From contig NC_068571.1 in assembly GCF_025698545.1 (NCBI RefSeq), positions 50,687,733 to 50,751,732 of the forward strand: DNA of 64,000 nucleotides, written 5' to 3'. The notes under the pieces were generated by a model. That model was given only the letters and a program-made list of their open reading frames with translations, had not been told where the DNA came from and searched no databases. The stretch's first letter is position 1, and each line of letters begins with the position of its first letter. The stretch comes from Gossypium raimondii (taxonomy: Eukaryota; Streptophyta; Magnoliopsida; Malvales; Malvaceae). A program made the translations under genes and the position numbers. Positions 35,515 through 48,704 of this stretch are shown here, one piece after another.

Positions 35515-37315
35515 TGTTTTTTGTTTTTGCTCTGGTTTGGTTTTGATAGATGATGAGTGACCCACCAATTACTCTGCTTTCTTATTTATAGCTTCCCAGG
35601 AATAAGTACGAGATAAGATAAAAGGAAGGGAAGACAAAAGAGAATTGTGTATCCATGATGCAACTGGTGAAGGTGCCAAGCATCGACGGAGGCTCGCAAA
35701 GTTTTATTCTGTTTCTTCTTCTTTTGGGATACATGCGTAGTCTTTAAATTTCACAGTTTTTTTTGTCAATTTAAATCTTAATATTGAATCTTAACTCGAT
35801 TGATATGAATATTATTTTCAATAATTTAAAAGGATGTAGATTTGAATACACTAAACTATATTATTTTAGGTGATTGTTCTAGATATTATATAAAATAAAC
35901 AAATATAATCTAAATTTATAATAAAATTGTTTACAAAATCTTGAAATTTGATAAAAGAAAGTTTTAATTTTAATAGATGACACTATGATAAAATTAAAAT
36001 TGAATTAAACAAATTACGCTAAATATTATCTTATCCCTGTAGCTTTCTTTGATAGCTAAGCTTAAGTAAAATTTTCATTTCTTAAATATCATCATCGTCG
36101 TCGTCATAGGCTTTTGGTCAAAATTGTTTATTTTGAAAACTCGTGTGACAATATGTGTCAATACCCTAAAAAATAGAGAATATTCAGATCAAAGAAGAAA
36201 ATTCCAGCCGAAATGCAATTTGAATGCAAGACTTTTTGGTAAACCTCCGGCCCATCTTTCAACAAGACTACAAGAAAATACAGTATTTTCTTTCTGAATA
36301 ATCTTATTATAGATTTTGATTATATCTGTTATTTTTTAAATAATGCTTAGAACTACCCATAGCCTCTCCCCAACTCATAAATAGGAGGATATTGCGCTTC
36401 AGCGCATTCAAACTCACGTTCTATTACATTGGCAACAATATTCATGCTAATCGAGATAAGACTCAATCAACAATAAAGTATTATTTTTTAATATAGTAAT
36501 ATATAACATAATTTTAATATAGTATTATTTAATTTAAATATTAACATATATATATATTAGGGTAAACTATACTAGTAGTCTCCCAACTATTAATTTTTTA
36601 ATCACCTAATCATAAAAAGTTACAAAATGATTACATAACTATTCAAATTTTTCTTTTTTTGATTACCTAACTATTCAATTTTTTCTTTTTTTCTCACCAA
36701 GCGTTAAATTACTAACAGAAAGATAACTTGGCAGCTTTTAAAATTGGCATAATAACCGTTTTAATGCTCAACTTTTATATATTGTGTCAGTTTAGTCTTG
36801 ATTCCAAAAAATAGCTCTTAATATTTACACATTGTGTAATATGGTCATCTTTTATAGGCTCACTTTTATTTGTGACATGGAGGTTAATTTTAAAGAATGA
36901 GAAAAAATGAAAATTATTATCTTGGATTTTGGGTGTTTTCATTTTTGGTATGTTTCTAATCAAATTTATTAAGTTAGTTGATAGATGTGATTTTTTTAAG
37001 TATATTTCCAATGAAAGTCTTGGAAGTGGCTAATTCTGATCGATGATTCAGTCGACCACCATAATTCCTATTTTGTGATGTTGTTGAGTTGAGAAACTTG
37101 ATAATCTGGTTGTTTGTCTAAACTTGCTCCCTCTTCTGGTTGAATCTCTATGGGAATTTGGAGGATTTAGCCGTTTATTTTTTGGGGGTTTTCAGATTTG
37201 CAAAGAGCATGGAATACTGCAAAAATGAGAAGAAGATTCTTGTTTTGGGCCCTATTTCTATTTTTTGTTTTTTGGTTTTTTCCTTTAGTTTTTTTTTTTT
37301 GGGTTGTTGTAAGCT
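35515..37315. other. Intergenic region, dispersed-repeat fragments
   Basis: Contains the methyltransferase promoter at its left edge. Near 36555-36720 there is a degenerate dispersed repeat (CCTAACTATTCAA and TTAAATTACTAACAG themes) that reappears inverted near 56440-56590. Open frames near 37140-37428 are poly-T-driven and are not called. Confidence 0.5.
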
Positions 37316-37320
37316 TCTCT

Positions 37321-40300
37321 TATAACAACCCATTTTCAGTGAAATCAGAACAGTGGTTTCGGGACTACAAATTCGAGTCCAAAAGAAAAATTATTTTAAT
37401 ATTATTTTATGATCTGCATTATAATTGAAATATCATATGAAAATTTTGTAGAGAAATTTTATTGGTTACATGTCTATTTAGATGGAAAGGACCAAATTGC
37501 AAAAATGAAAAGTTGAGTTCTAGTAGCTATGAGTATCAAATAGCTATGGAATTTAAAATTGGAAGTCCTTACATGACAAATAGACCATTAAGAGGAGTTA
37601 GTAGATAAGTATGCTTAGTCATCCATGGAAAATTAAGTAAATAAAATGACTAAATTGGAAAGTAAAAGATGAAAATATGAAAATAATAAAATATCATCAT
37701 TTTATCATCATTTTATCATCTTTCCTAAAATTAAAGACATGGAAACCCTAGTTAAGGATAAAGAGTTCAAGCAAAATATTTTGGCTTAATTAGGTATGAA
37801 TTATTGTCCTGTTTTTAGTAATTTTTATATTTTCGAAATCGTAATAGCTTAATCTAGCTATCTCGGGGATTAATTTGCAAAGTTACCAAAGTACTAGGGT
37901 TTTGACATGGATGAGTATGCATGAATTATGAAGTTTTATGGTACAAAAATGAAAGGTTGTTGATAGATAAACAACTTTTGTAAAGAGAATTTTGATGAAA
38001 TTATGATTTAGGGACTAAATTGAAAAGATGTAAAAATTCATGGAAAAATTCTGAATTTTGTAAAATACATGGGCTGCTTTTGTTATATGTAAAAATCGTT
38101 TAGGCTTGGAATAAGGATTAAATTTCATGAATTTCATTTTCTGAGCCTAGGACGAAATTAGAATTAATTAAAAGTATATGGGCAAAATGATAATTTTGCC
38201 TAAGATGTGAATTGGATTGAATTGAATGTAAATTGTATGAAATTGAATGTAAATTGTATTAAATTGATGTTAAATTCATTTGTATAGATCCGGATAGATC
38301 AAGTACTGAATTAAATCGAGGAAAAGAGAAAGTAACGAATTAGTAACTTTTGTGTGCACGAACATTGTTGAGGTAAGTTCATGTAACTAAATTGTGTATA
38401 TTTATATGTTTGAATTAGATGTTGTATATATGTGAATTGTATAAATGTCGTATGTATGAAATTGATCACATATCCGATAATACCTGATAAATAATAAGTT
38501 CCGTTTGGATAAATGAGATTCGATGGATACAGGGTTCTCGAATTGGTTGTGGTCCTACATATGTTGCGGACACACCACAGCTCAAAAGAGCGTCCCGTTA
38601 TTAGCTCTCATAAACATCCCGATATATGGCTCTTTTGAGCTTCCCGTTATATGGTTCTTGCGAGCTTCCCGTTAATAGCTCTCCGGAGCATCCCGATTGG
38701 TTGTGATATTACTTGTGTTGTAGACACACTGCAGCTCTTATGAGTATCCCGATATATGGCTCTTAGTGAGCTTCTCAATTAAAGGCTCTTTGTGAGCTTC
38801 CTGATTAATGGTTATCCGAAGATCTCGATATGACTCGCTTGAACTTCCCGATATATGGCTATCCAGAGTTGTCTGATTAATGGCTCTTCAGAGCTACCCG
38901 TTATTGGCTCCCATGAGCTTCCTGATTATGACTCTTATGAGCTTTCCGTTATACAGCTCAGAAAACCTTCCCGTTACATGGCTCACATGAGCTTCTCGTT
39001 ATATGGCTCGAGAAAGAGCTTCCTGTTTATATGCTCATATGAGTATTCCCGAATATGAATTGACAGATTACAGATTTGTACATTTCGAGTGTACTACTCG
39101 GGTATCTATCGATATTTTAAATGATTCAATGGAAAAAATCCTGATATGAGAAAATAAATGAATTCAAAGTGAATCATTACCCGAATATACATAAAGTATA
39201 TGGAATTGATATATGAATACAAGAAGTGGAAAATTATGAACATGAAAACTCGATATTGTTGAGCTCATACATGTTCCTTGCCATTTATATGAAAAAAAGT
39301 GTTTAACATGGTTGATGAGGATATATGATAAGGCTTTTGGCCATCTTGCTTGAGTATGTTTTATATGCTTACCTTAATTTTTATTAAATGGTAAGTTAAA
39401 TTTCATGTTATACGAACTTACTAAGTATTATATGCTTACTCTGTTTTATTTTCCCTGTTTTATAGTACTCAGAAGCTCGTAAAGGTTGGAGGTTGGTTAA
39501 AGCATCATCATACTATCCCTCGGCTCATTTCGATATAAATGGTAAACTCATTTTGGTTATAATGGCATGTATAAGTTAGTTAGCCAAAATGTTGGCATGT
39601 AAATGTTTGATTGATAATAGCCATTTGAATAGCTTATGTTTGATATGTTTTGATATATATATATAAGTGGCTTTATTATGTTAAAGTATTGAGCTTGATT
39701 ATGCATATATGTATTTGGTTATTTGGGTAAATATGAACACTAAGTAGAAATGATAATAAATGTCAATTGAGGTGCTTAAGAGCATACTGGTTGAGTGTAG
39801 TAATATGTTATGTTTAAGGCATGACTTTGGCTTGATTTGAATGTATTGAATTGGTTAATGAATGTGTTTAAATGTTAATGTAAGTGGAAGACAAGTTTGG
39901 GTGAGAAATAAGGCCTGGAAATAGTCTTATTTTATCCATACTGGTAGAGACACGGGTGTGTGTCTCAGCCGTGTGTGACACACAGCCTAGCACTTGGGCA
40001 TGTGTTTCGGCCATGTATCCCTTACATCTTTAAAATTTCAGAACAGAATGCTCAGAATTGATCACATGGCTTGGCACACAAGCGTGTGGCTTGGCCGTGT
40101 GACCCCTGCACCTATACACAGCCTAGCATGCGGGCGTGTGACTTGGCCGCGTGACCCAAGTCAAAGAGTTACACGGGTACAAGCACGGGCTGGGACACGA
40201 CCATGCGTCCCATTTCGAATACCCACATGGCCTGAGACACGGGCGTGTGTACCCTACTCCTAGGAAAATTTTTTGAAATTTTGTGAAAAATTCTCTGAGT

Positions 40301-40483
40301 ACCCGGTTTAGTCCCGACTTGTTTCTAATGTATGTTTTGGGCCTCGAGGGCTCATATAAGGAACTTTATGAATAATGTCTGACATGAATGTTAAATAAAA
40401 TGAAATGTCTGTATTTGATCTATTTATTTCAGTAATACTCTGTAACCCTGTTCTGGCGACGAATACGGGTTAGGGGTGTTACA
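37321..40483 (+). mobile_element. Solo LTR, about 3.16 kb, flanked by TCTCT
   Basis: Begins TATAACAACCC (its reverse-oriented sister has TGTAATAGCCC) and ends GGGGTGTTACA. TCTCT occurs at 37316-37320 and again at 40484-40488, a perfect 5-bp target duplication, so this is one LTR left after recombination between two. It is homologous along its length to 43651-46977 in the opposite orientation. Internal features are a short-period GAGCTTCCCG array (38560-39060) and CACGGGCGTGTG-type modules (39945-40255). The length and TG...CA architecture fit a Ty3/gypsy family. No coding domain is present, so the superfamily is an inference. Confidence 0.88.
38560..39060 (+). repeat. Degenerate tandem array of about 25-35-bp units in the solo LTR
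   Basis: Repeated themes GAGCTTCCCG, TTATATGGCTC and CTCTTTTGAGC recur more than a dozen times with variable spacing. The inverted counterpart lies at about 45400-45800 in the sister LTR, so the array is ancestral to the family. Confidence 0.8.
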
Positions 40484-41930
40484 TCTCTAATTTGGCCTTT
40501 CAGGCCAAATTATTAAACGAACTTTATTTCAAAAAAATACCCTTATAATAATATTAACTGCCTTTAAAAAAATGTATTTTAAGAATTTTACAACTGAGTT
40601 GGTGTCATGAGTCAACTCGACACCAACTCAGCCAATCATTTTATATATAGTACATAAATATGGGATTTGAACCTAAAAAACCATGACATTCACTCCCTCA
40701 ACTTCATTAATTCAATTAAACCCATATTTGCTTTCATGTTATTCTTTTATAAACTTATTATATAATTATTTTCACCCATTTCATGACATGTCATAATTTA
40801 ATATATTTTATTTTTATTAAAAATTAATATACTATATTAAAATAGAAAGACCATGCACTTTTAAACCTTGTGTGAAGTTATTCTATTTGTAGCTATAATA
40901 AGCTTTCATCCTACATGGAATAATACAACAAGGATGATCTATAGAGGAGACAGTGGTTGTTGTCATAGAGGCCGGTTCACCCATTCGGGGCAGAAAGTCA
41001 GAGGTTATAAAGAATGAAGAAGATGAGAGTAAGAAGATTGATTTTTGAATGTTGAAGTTAAGTTGGCAGAGTGTAGGCTTCGTATCTTTGGAGTGTTAAT
41101 CATTTCTTCATTGTTCCTAAAAGTATTTACAAGCAAGGGTCCCATGTAAGATGACAGTCATCATTATGGAATCAGTGGGGTGGATGTTGTCGATGGGGCG
41201 AGGATGTCTGTGATGGGACAAATCTTGTCATTCATTCTAGCTTAACGATATAGTGCAATTGAACCCATGTGGTGTTTGGTGACCAACATAAGCTTAAAGG
41301 TTTGGCTACTAGATGGCATGCACTTGTCTGGATGTTTGTGCTAGAAGGCCGAATTTGTGGGTGACGTCTTGATTCGTTGTTGGCTATCTTGTCGTTCAGA
41401 TGTCCTTTCGAATTGCCACATGTATTTATATAGATGTGGTATAACAATATTCCCCTTTCCCTAGTTCAAGTTGAGAGGAAGGGTTATAAAGAGGCCCTTC
41501 TGGCGACACATTGTCTTATTGTTCCCTTTCCTTAAAGGTTTTTCAATGGATGGTGATTGGGTTTGATAATGAAACTTGTGACAGAAATTTTGATATTTTT
41601 TTATAAATATAATTTAAGACTTTGTTTTTGGGGAGTCATGGTAATGATGAATAACAACTTTTCCAAATAAGTGGTGAGTCATCATTAGATATCTTTTTTT
41701 TTCAAAATGATGTGTTTCAAAAGATAGATCTATATATTCTATAGGTTTTCTTCTTCGAAGTTACTTTTGTCTTATTTTATTTTGAAATTTCCATAACTAT
41801 TTTTTGTCGGTTTTCTGGTTTTGGTTGATTTCTATAACTATTTCTGGTTTTGATGGGTATTTATAATTTGATTCATTTTTTAGCTCTTGTTGTTATCAGA
41901 GTCATTTTGTCATCGTTGTTAAAGAAATGG
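40484..41930. other. Intergenic, repeat-derived region
   Basis: No gene recognised. A short perfect hairpin occurs at 40594-40631. The stretch 40900-41500 is higher in G and may be the 5' untranslated part of the TE remnant that follows, but no motif proves this. Confidence 0.4.
40594..40631. repeat. Perfect 13-bp hairpin
   Basis: CTGAGTTGGTGTC (40594-40606) pairs exactly with GACACCAACTCAG (40619-40631) across a 12-nt loop. No gene is adjacent, and no T-run marks it as a terminator. Confidence 0.85.
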
Positions 41931-44900
41931 TTAGAGAGAATGGAAGATTTGGTTGAACTCAAGGTTGAGGTGGTGGTCATTTTGGAAATGCTTTGCCAAG
42001 AGATGTGGTGAAGGAGCGGAAGATTATTGTGAAGAAGTCTAAAAGAAAAAATGATGAATCCACGGTTAGCCTTAGTTATCCATATTCCACAACCCATTGA
42101 GAGATTAAAAACTTGTTGATGTGTAGTGGGTTACTTGTGGAACACCACAAGTATGAAATCAGCATTCCTAAAAGGTCGCATCATCTTAGCGAATTGTTTG
42201 GCCCTGACTCCACTAACGGGAAGCTTGGGTTATTCCTTCCATTTTTTCTTCTTGAGGCGAGTCTTACTCTCCCCCTTTTAAACTTCATCTAGGAATGTCC
42301 TTTATGATTTTAATGTAGTACCGAAATAGTTGACAGGCCTTTCCCAGTAGTTATTGGTTAGGTAATTTATGATGTGTCATATAAGAGGCATATACCCTTC
42401 CGATAGGATGTTTTGTTTGAATTCCATCCTTGGACAACTGCTCCATGGATAGAGACTTTGTTTTACAGTTGGGAGGTAGGAATAAATGTTGATCATAGCA
42501 AGTACATTCTCGTAAAGTTGAAGTTTTGTAGGAGGTTTGATTTTCCTATCTAGTGGACGGGTTCTTTCATTAAGAAATGTTACTACTGCTCGTGTCTATC
42601 GGATGTACCTGCTCGCGAGCATAAAATGATGATAGAAAGGGAATTTTAGTGGTCTCTCTTGAGATTACCTTGAGGAATGTTTTCAAGTATTATATTGGAA
42701 AGGAAAACGTTTGTGGGGACACTCCCAATTATATATGGGATGGTTTTTGAAACAACGAGAGTTGTCCATTAGCCTCGTATGCTTTTTCGTTTTTCGTTAG
42801 GTTTGAAGTGGAAAAGTCTTGAAGAGGTCTAGGGAAAGCACTGGGTATTCTAGAAGGAAACAACCACGAGAGGGGTTAATTGGGAGAGGAACTTTTACGA
42901 GGTCCGAGGGGGTAACTAGCCATGATTTTATGAATTTTGACCATACCTCTTGGTGTTCAATTTCCTCGAGTGGCCAGTCTTATTCTTTTTTTAAAGCTTG
43001 GCCTAAGGTTTCTCTTATTAAACCTATGATAAAAGTCCCGATTCTAACAACGAGAACTGTTGTTACTCAACCTGAAAGTTGCACCTCCCTTTGATCGGGT
43101 CAAGCCTTAACGGAAAGTGCGTTATAGAAGAAGAGATAGCAATGAAAGAAGGAAAAAAAAAAGAATTTATTGCACAAATTCATGAGAAAAAAGGTCTATT
43201 AAAATTAATCCTAAAAATTAAACCTAATATGATTTAAACTTGAATTAAAAGCCTGAAACTCATAAATTTCGTAACAACCTCGTCCAAAAATTTTGCTCGT
43301 GTAGTCTTCACTAAAATGATCATAACTTGAGTTCCCAAACTTGAAATTGAGTGATTTAAAATGCGTTTTGAAGCTAAGAGATAGATCTTTGAACACTATG
43401 AGACATCTCAGCCCAGAAATGCCTAGATCTCATCCAAAAAGTTATTACAAGCCTATTGATTTTCCAAACTTGAAAATTGACAACTCCGATTAATGAAATT
43501 TAATAAAATTCACCATATTTGTGCATGTACCAGAGTGACTTCAATTTCCCCACCAAGTGGCTTCTACCACCCAAGGAAGTTTGCAATTTTAGGCGTTCAC
43601 TAATTAGAGACCTCAATGCTCGAGAATAATTTAAAATTATTAACCGAGAGTGTAACACCCCTAACCCATATTCGTCGCTGAAACAGGGTTACGAAGCGTT
43701 ACCGGAGTTTACAGAACAAATATAGTTAATTCATATCATTTACTATTCATATCCGAAATCAATCATATGGTACATTAATTGGGCCCTCAAGGCTCAAAAT
43801 ATGCATTTAAAACAAGTCGGGACTAAATCAGGAACTCAGAGAATTTTTTGTAAAATCTAAAAAATTTTCCAAGATTCAAGGGACACACCTCCGTGTGGCC
43901 AGGCTGTTTGTCTCACATAGTCGAGAGACATGCTCGTGTCTCTAGCCGTGTGGACATTCAAAATAGAGACACATGGCCGTGTTCCAGCTCGTGTCTAAAT
44001 TAGAGTGGTTACAGACTTGGGTCACACGGCCAAACCACATGCTAGTGTGCTAAGCTGTGTGAACATTTTAATTTACTTTAATTAGGTGTAGGAGCCACAT
44101 GGTCAAGTCACACGCTCGTGTGCCAGGCCGTGTGCCACATACGACTGAGACAGACGTCCGTGTGCCTGCCCATGTGAAAATACCTGAACATTATGTTTTG
44201 CAATTTTAAAGATACAAGAGACACACGACCAAACCACATGCCCATGTGCTAAGTTGTGTGAATAATTTAATTTACATTAATTAGGTGCAGGAGCCACACG
44301 GTCAAGTCACACGCCCGTGTACCAGGTCGTGTGCCATATACGACTGAGACAGACGTCCGTGTGCCTGCTCGTGTGAAAATACTTGAGCATTTTGTTTTGC
44401 AATTTTAAAGATACAGGGGACACACGACCAAATCACACTCCCATGTGCTAGGCTGTGTGTCACACACGACTAAGACACATGCTTGTGTCTCTACTCGTGT
44501 GGACAAAAATATGCCCTTTCCAATGTCATATTTCTCACCAAATTTGTCTTCCACATGCATTAACATTTAAACACATTCAACAACCAATTCAAGATTTTCA
44601 AATCAAGCCAAATTATGCCTTAAACATGACATATTACAACATACAACCATTGTGTTCTTAGGCACTTTAGTTAACAATTTATTATCATGTTTACTTAAAG
44701 TTCATATTTACTTAATTAATCAAATGCACTTACGCATAATCAAACTCATACTTCAAACATGATAAATTCATTTATATACATATAATAACATACCAAGCAT
44801 AAGTCATTTCAATAGCTAGTTTCAACCAAAACGTTTACATGCCAACATTGGCTAATTAATCTATACATACCATTATAACCAAAATTAGCCTATTATTTAT

Positions 44901-47900
44901 ACCGAAGTGAGCTGATGGATAGTGTGAGATATCTCCGCCAAATTTCTAACCCAACAAGCTTCCGAAGTACTGTAAAACAGAGAAAATAAAACAGATTAAG
45001 CATATTATGCTTAGTAAGTTCATATAACAAGAATTTAACTTACTAATTAAATTCACATTTAAGGTAAGCAAATAAACATGCTCAAACCAAAATTGGCCAA
45101 TTGCCTAGCACATGTCCTCATCAAGCATGTTAGTCAAGCAATTAACATAAATACTAAGAAACATGAATGAGCTCATCAATATTCAATTTCCACATACATG
45201 TATTTATCCCTTCAAGTGTCCATGAACATGTACATATCATATCTTTGTATTTCAAGTATTTATCATAGTAATTCATCTTGAATTCATATCATCTCACATT
45301 AGAACTTTACCCGTTAAATCATTTAAAATATCGAAGGATACAAGGGTAGTACACATGAAGTGTACGAATCTGAAATCCGTCAGTTCATATTCAGGAGTGC
45401 TCATACAAGCACATAAACGGGAAGCTCTTCCAAGCCAAATAACAGAAAGCTCATGTGAGCTTGTATCGGAAAGCTTATCCAGGCTTAATAACAGAAAGCT
45501 CATAAGATCTTAAATCAGAAAGCTCATGCAAGCTTAACGGATAACTCCAAAGAGCTATTATTAGGAAGCACATGAAAGAGGTTTTAATCGGGAAGCTTCG
45601 GATAGCCATATATCGGGACGCTCATAAGAGTTGCGGTGTGTCCGCAACATATGCAGGATCACTACCGATCAGAATGCTTATAAAAGCATATAAACGGGAA
45701 GCTTGGAAGAACCATGTATCAAAAAGCTCAAGAGAGCTTATATCAGAATGATCATGTGAACTATAATGGGACGCTCTTGCGAGTTATGGTGTGTTCGCAA
45801 CATATGCAAAACCACAACCACTCTGGAAACCCTGTATCCATCTAATTTCATTTGTTTAAACGAGATTTATTTCTTATCGGATATGTGATTTATTTTCATA
45901 ATTAAAAATTATACAAATCACATGCATATAAATCAAGCATATCACATAAATGTACAATTTAGTTACACGAACTTACCTCGACAATGTTCGTGTTTGTAAA
46001 GTACTAATCCGATACTTTTTGTTTTCCTCGATCCAATTCCGTACTAGGTCTATCCGGAGCTATACTATTAAATTTAACTCAATTTAATACAATTCATATT
46101 CAATTCAATTCACATCCTAGGTAAAATTATCATTTTGCCCCTATACTTTTAATTAATGACGATTTCGTCCCTAAACTTGGAAAATGAAATTCATGCAATT
46201 TAATCCTTATTCCAGGCCTAACCGATTTTTACATATAACATTTGCAGCCCATGTAATTCATAAAATTTAGAATTTTTCCATGAAGTTTACATCTTTACAA
46301 TTTAGTCCCTAAATAACAATTTCAAGAAAATTCACTTTACAAAAGTTGTTTATCTATCAAAACCTTTTATTTTCTACCATAAATTTTATAATTCACGTAT
46401 ATTCATCCATGAAAAAACTTTAATACTTTGATAACTTTACAAATTAATCCCGAGATAGCTAGATTAAGCTATTACGATCTCGAAAATATAAAAGTTACTA
46501 AAAGCGGGACTTGAATACTCACCTAATTAGACCAAATAAGTTTTCTCTTTCTTCAATTCTTTATGGCTAGGGTTTCCATATTTATTTGGGAAAGATGATG
46601 ATAAAATTTTCTTTATTTTATTATTTATCATCTTTTATTTTTTATCTTTTCAATTTTATCCTTTTTTCTTCTAATTTTCATGGATGAATCATCAAACTTA
46701 TCTACTATCTCCTCTTAATGGTCTATTTCAAATTAAATTTTGAATTTCATAGCTATTTGATACTTATAGCTACTAGAACTCAACTTTTGTATTTTATACA
46801 ATTTGGTCTTTTATCAAATTAGACATGTAATCAATAAAATTTTCTTTAACAAAATTTTTATACGACATTCCTATTATAATGCAGACCATGTAATAATATT
46901 AAAATAATTTTTCTTACGGACTCAAATTTGTGATCCCGAAACCACTGTTCTGGTTTCACTACAAATGGGCTATTACAGAGAGGGTCTGCTTGTTATCCCC
47001 TGACATGAAGATGTTAAATTCTATCTTTTGGATAGGGGTTACGAGTATACAGAGGTAGATCTTGCAAAAAGGTTTAACTTCGCAAGGCACTGGAAACCTC
47101 TAGCTGAGTCATGCCCCTTTGCTTGTGTCTCGCATATAGCCTAATGTTAATGGGGAGGACTCTGTAACCTTGGAACCATTTAGTGAATATAGGAGCTTAT
47201 TCTGATCGAAAGTGGCCTGTATTAAGGAGTACAGTGGTTAATCCCTTGCCTCTCATACCTCCAATTGGAGGTCCTTACGGAATGATCCGAGATTGGACCG
47301 AACAATTCATGAAGGATACAAATTTCATTATTTCTCCCCTTGGCTCGGGGAAAAGGAAATGTTGTAAGATACAATATTGTTTTATGGTTTTTTTTTTACG
47401 TTACTAATGTGTTTCTGACCTGTCCGTGTAGGATCAACCATGGAAGGTGAAGATATCATGGAGAAAGCAAACGCCATAGTAAAATAGCTATTGAAAGAGG
47501 TGTCTATCTCTCTTCTTGCCTCGAGGAAACGAGTAAACAAAAAGAGGAAGGCAACCCCTTCCGAACTCTCAACAGGTGGGGAACAACATCGAGAGGGTGC
47601 CACTTCTAGTGCCAAAGATTTGACCACTGAGGTCAATCCTCCTAGTGGTACTTTTTACCACATCTCCACCCCTTTTACTGTTGTTGCTGCTAACAACTCA
47701 AATCCTTCCATTACGATTGCTTCTTCAATTCAACCTATTGCAGCCATGATAGGTTCTTCTTTCGTCGGAAGAGTTTCTCCCTCGATGCTCATTGTTGTCC
47801 TCCCATCCATGATAGCTTTTTGTTTTCCTTCTTGATGGTGTTTGTTTATGCAGATTCTATGGCGCCCGTGTTGACTTTGAAGTTAGCATGTGACCAAGTG

Positions 47901-48240
47901 GCCTGAGAAATAACAACTTTTTAAATAGCTCGGAACAAGGCAAAAGATGAGGCTAAACTTTCAAGGAAGAGAATAAGAAAGCTACATTTGAAGCCAGCAA
48001 AAAGCAACTAATTTTGAGGGGCAAATAAAAAGGTTACATGAGGAAGTGCAGACTTTAAAGGGTCAATTGGGAGAGAAAGATAAGTAGGCGGAGGAGAAGA
48101 ACAATAACCTGAAGGATTTGAAGGCTGAATTGTCCAAGGAGAATGAATCTCGTGCTACTGATAAGGCTTCGTTTACCTTGGCACAAGTGAAATTATTAGA
48201 CTCCTTCCGAGACCAATTGATCTTGGCTTTATAAGTTGTC
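41930..48240 (+). pseudogene. Decayed TE protein region (gypsy-type / PF04195-like), split by a solo LTR
   Basis: Two blocks, 41930-43130 and 46983-48240, look like parts of one decayed + strand coding region. The left block encodes HKYEISIPKRSHHLSELFG and LGLFLPFFLLEASLTLPLL, resembling the N-terminal part of the putative gypsy-type transposon domain family, interrupted by stops. The right block encodes KRKATPSELSTGGEQHREG, a Ser/Pro/Thr-rich linker, and a coiled coil (EEKNNNLKDLKAELSKEN, then DKASFTLAQVKLLDSFRDQL) of the kind at the C-terminus of such proteins. The solo LTR at 43651-46977 sits between them. The family assignment rests on pattern resemblance and is tentative. Confidence 0.4.
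43651..46977 (-). mobile_element. Solo LTR, about 3.33 kb, inverted relative to the first, flanked by GAGAG
   Basis: On the + strand it begins TGTAACACCCCTAACCC and ends GGGCTATTACA. GAGAG at 43646-43650 and 46978-46982 is a perfect 5-bp target duplication. It is the same family as 37321-40483 read on the other strand, including the CACACGG/CCGTGTG modules (43880-44510) and the short-unit array (45400-45800). The different target duplications show two independent insertions, each reduced to one LTR. Confidence 0.9.
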
Positions 48241-48704
48241 TATGGGCTCGAATTAGGCCCGACCTAGCCCAGGAGTACCTCTAGGGCTAAGGCTAGAATT
48301 TCCAAAGAAGCGGTCTTTTGTTTTTGGGTTTCAAGCCGTCGGTAGTTTTGATTTTCCGCTTCTCATTTAATTGCCAACTTCCATCCTTCATTCAGTTTCC
48401 AATATCCTTCGATGCTCAAAATCTCAGACTGATTTGGGGATCGTGGAGTGCACTTGTTCTCTTCTTCTTTTTAACTGTTTTTCTTCTTTCAGATTAAGGT
48501 TAAGATTGAATACCCAGTCAACTCACTGCTTTTGTTTTTTTATTGTACGGGTCTTACTTAACTAGCTTTATTTCCTCTAGATTTTTTCAAATATTTGGAA
48601 AACATCATTGGATGACAGAAATGTGTAAAACCTTTTTAATTTTGTGTTTCTGTAATGTTAATTTGATTTTAATTTTTCCCCAGACATAAAATCCAAGCAA
48701 CGAC
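48241..48704. other. 5' flank of P5CR
   Basis: This 464-bp stretch separates the TE remnant from the P5CR start and must hold the P5CR promoter and 5' UTR. No distinct TATA box or named element stands out. The 64-codon frame at 48371 is not convincing. Confidence 0.5.

Noticed and set aside
34656-35568. Longer N-terminus for the methyltransferase (start at 35568)
   Set aside because: That frame opens with TTG; the first ATG (35514) gives the family's usual start.
39994-40263. 89-codon frame in the first solo LTR
   Set aside because: Generated by GC-rich CACGGGCGTGTG modules; it has no domain and is not conserved in the sister LTR.
37321-46977. The two long LTRs as the two ends of a single retrotransposon
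   Set aside because: They are in opposite orientation and have different target duplications (TCTCT and GAGAG), so they cannot be the pair of one element.
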